Shown: one piece after another, positions 62,747-64,000 of the stretch | Position numbering within the stretch: position 1 is the first letter of the stretch | Layout: each line of letters starts with the position of its first letter | Assembly (NCBI RefSeq): GCF_023634805.2 | Contig: NZ_CP106881.1 | Span: forward strand, 3,377,501-3,441,500 | Length of the DNA stretch: 64,000 bases | DNA from: Comamonas endophytica | GTDB taxonomy: Bacteria > Pseudomonadota > Gammaproteobacteria > Burkholderiales > Burkholderiaceae_C | Reading direction: 5' to 3' | Notes under the pieces: generated by a model | What the model was told of the DNA's origin: nothing | Databases searched by the model: none | What the model saw: the letters and a program-made list of their open reading frames with translations, nothing else | Position numbers and translations under genes: made by a program

Positions 62747-64000
62747 TCAAAGCGCTTGCATCTCGGTATTTGCATTGCGGGATGCAGGCGCTGCCGGGGA
62801 AGGCGTCGCCGGGGCCGCAGCCGCGGCTGCGGCAGCGCCCTGGGCACCCACCGGCACCTCGATGTAGGGCAGGCCCAGCGCCTGGCTCGTCTGCGTGCGG
62901 ATCTCGTTGGTCAGCGCGGCGCTCTCGTTGATCTTGCGGCCGTAGGACGGAACGATGTCCTTGAGCTTGGTTTCCCATCCAGCCGCCATTTCCTGGGGAA
63001 AGGCCTGGGCCAGCAGGTTCAGCATGATCGGAGGAGAGGTCGACGCACCCGGCGAGGCGCCCAGCAGGGCAGCAATGGTCTTGTCCTTGTCCGTCACGAT
63101 CTCGGTGCCGAACTGCAGCAGCGGGCCCTTTTCGGGATCGTTCTTGATGATCTGCACGCGCTGGCCGGCGGTGATCAGCTCCCAGTCCTCGCGCTTGGCG
63201 TTGGGGTAGTACTTGAGCAGTTCGGCATGCCGGTCTTCGTCGGTCAGCTTGGCCTGCTGCATCAGATACTTCACCAGGTCCAGGTTCTCGCTGCCCACCT
63301 TCAGCATGCCGCCCACGTTGTCATGGGTGACGGACGAGAACAGATCGAACCACGAACCTTCCTTCAGGAACTTGGTGCTGAACAGCGCGAAAGGGCCAAA
63401 CAGCACCACCGGCTTGTCGTCGAGCTTGCGGGCATCGATGTGTGGCACCGACATCGGCGGCGAGCCGGTTTCCGCCATGCCGTAGACCTTGACCTTGTGG
63501 CGCTCGGCCAGGGCCGGGGCCTTGAAGGCCAGGAACTGGCCGCCCACGGGGAAGCCGGCGTAGTTCTTCGCTTCGGGAATGCCGGACATCTGCAGCAGCT
63601 TCACGGCAGCGCCGCCGGCGCCGATGAACACGAAACGCGACTTGACGGTGCGTTCCGTGCCATTCTTGAGGTCCTTGACGGTGACGTTCCAGATCTTGTC
63701 GTCGCCCTGGCGCAGCGCCGTGACTTCATGCTGCACCTGCAGCTGGAAGTTGGGGTTGCGCTGCAGGCCGCGGGTCAGCTGGTTGGTGATGACGCCGAAG
63801 TTGACGTCGGTGCCCAGCGGCATATAGGTCGCAGCCACCTTCTGGGCGGGGTCGCGCCCTTCCATCACCAGCGGTGCCCATTGCTTGATCTGCGCGGGGT
63901 CCGTGGAGAACTGCATGCCGTAGAACAGCGGATTCCTGGACAGCGCCTCGTAGCGTTTGCGCAGGTATTCGACGCGGTCCTCGCCCCAGACGAAGCTCAT
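62747..64000 (-). CDS. mqo: Malate:quinone oxidoreductase Mqo (5' end beyond window)
   Basis: FAD-dependent peripheral membrane enzyme that oxidises malate to oxaloacetate and passes electrons to quinone. 417 residues are visible; the N-terminal FAD-binding part lies right of the window, and the Met at the edge ([13 protein letters not shown]) is internal. Family blocks include [32 protein letters not shown] and [20 protein letters not shown]. The C-terminus has an Ala-run and an Ala/Pro-rich tail, unusual but not disabling. Confidence 0.95.
   Translation of the reverse strand: MSFVWGEDRVEYLRKRYEALSRNPLFYGMQFSTDPAQIKQWAPLVMEGRDPAQKVAATYMPLGTDVNFGVITNQLTRGLQRNPNFQLQVQHEVTALRQGDDKIWNVTVKDLKNGTERTVKSRFVFIGAGGAAVKLLQMSGIPEAKNYAGFPVGGQFLAFKAPALAERHKVKVYGMAETGSPPMSVPHIDARKLDDKPVVLFGPFALFSTKFLKEGSWFDLFSSVTHDNVGGMLKVGSENLDLVKYLMQQAKLTDEDRHAELLKYYPNAKREDWELITAGQRVQIIKNDPEKGPLLQFGTEIVTDKDKTIAALLGASPGASTSPPIMLNLLAQAFPQEMAAGWETKLKDIVPSYGRKINESAALTNEIRTQTSQALGLPYIEVPVGAQGAAAAAAAAPATPSPAAPASRNANTEMQAL

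Noticed and set aside
1..64000. tRNA or rRNA genes
   Set aside because: None recognised by eye on either strand; a tRNAscan run would be needed to exclude an unusual one.

Overview
The window is about 64 kb of a high-GC Gram-negative chromosome. Gene content and order point to Burkholderiales, most likely Comamonadaceae: long-form acyl-CoA dehydrogenase and DmdB-like ligase genes around a Liv-type transporter, the mltG-tmk-holB-pilZ-tatD run, a tripartite RND pump, Mqo, and 'TTCGTCCTGAGCCTGTCGAA'-type intergenic repeats. I saw no rRNA, tRNA, CRISPR array, prophage or insertion sequence. Genus cannot be fixed by eye.

Layout. 1-4.4 kb: thiO (cut by the left edge) behind a TPP riboswitch on the minus strand; eutB-eutC and thiD on the plus strand. 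4.4-6.3 kb: small or uncharacterised genes. 6.4-10 kb: minus-strand run selO-msrB-yciB-bolA-ppiC, with ATGA overlaps at selO/msrB and yciB/bolA. 10-23 kb: a plus-strand catabolic block of acyl-CoA ligase, LivKHMGF ABC transporter, bifunctional 3-hydroxyacyl-CoA dehydrogenase, thiolase and acyl-CoA dehydrogenase, which together could import a carboxylic acid, activate it and take it through beta-oxidation. 22.9-25.4 kb: QseBC-like two-component system and a YgiW/BOF protein, sharing a direct-repeat box. 25.9-29.2 kb: phnD-phnC-phnE type transporter with a fused double permease. 29.4-34.9 kb: MFS exporter and an SDR/thioesterase/MDR/SDR group. 35-41.2 kb: RND pump (adaptor, inner-membrane pump, outer-membrane channel).

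42.4-45.2 kb is the most unusual stretch: two overlapping CesT-type type III secretion chaperone genes, then an unrecognised protein and a papain-like cysteine protease whose gene is markedly AT-richer than its surroundings. It looks like an acquired effector/chaperone cassette, with no secretion apparatus in view.

45.3-54.3 kb: tex, an HDOD protein, a histidine-kinase remnant, an AI-2E-family/GAF fusion, a proline-rich secreted protein, an HSL-type hydrolase and a thioesterase-GNAT fusion. 54.4-60 kb: housekeeping (ygfZ; mltG-tmk-holB-pilZ-tatD-ankyrin). 60-64 kb: two small minus-strand genes, a KaiC-like tandem ATPase with a single-domain response regulator, and mqo cut by the right edge. 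The long frames opposite the major genes are high-GC antisense shadows and are not annotated.
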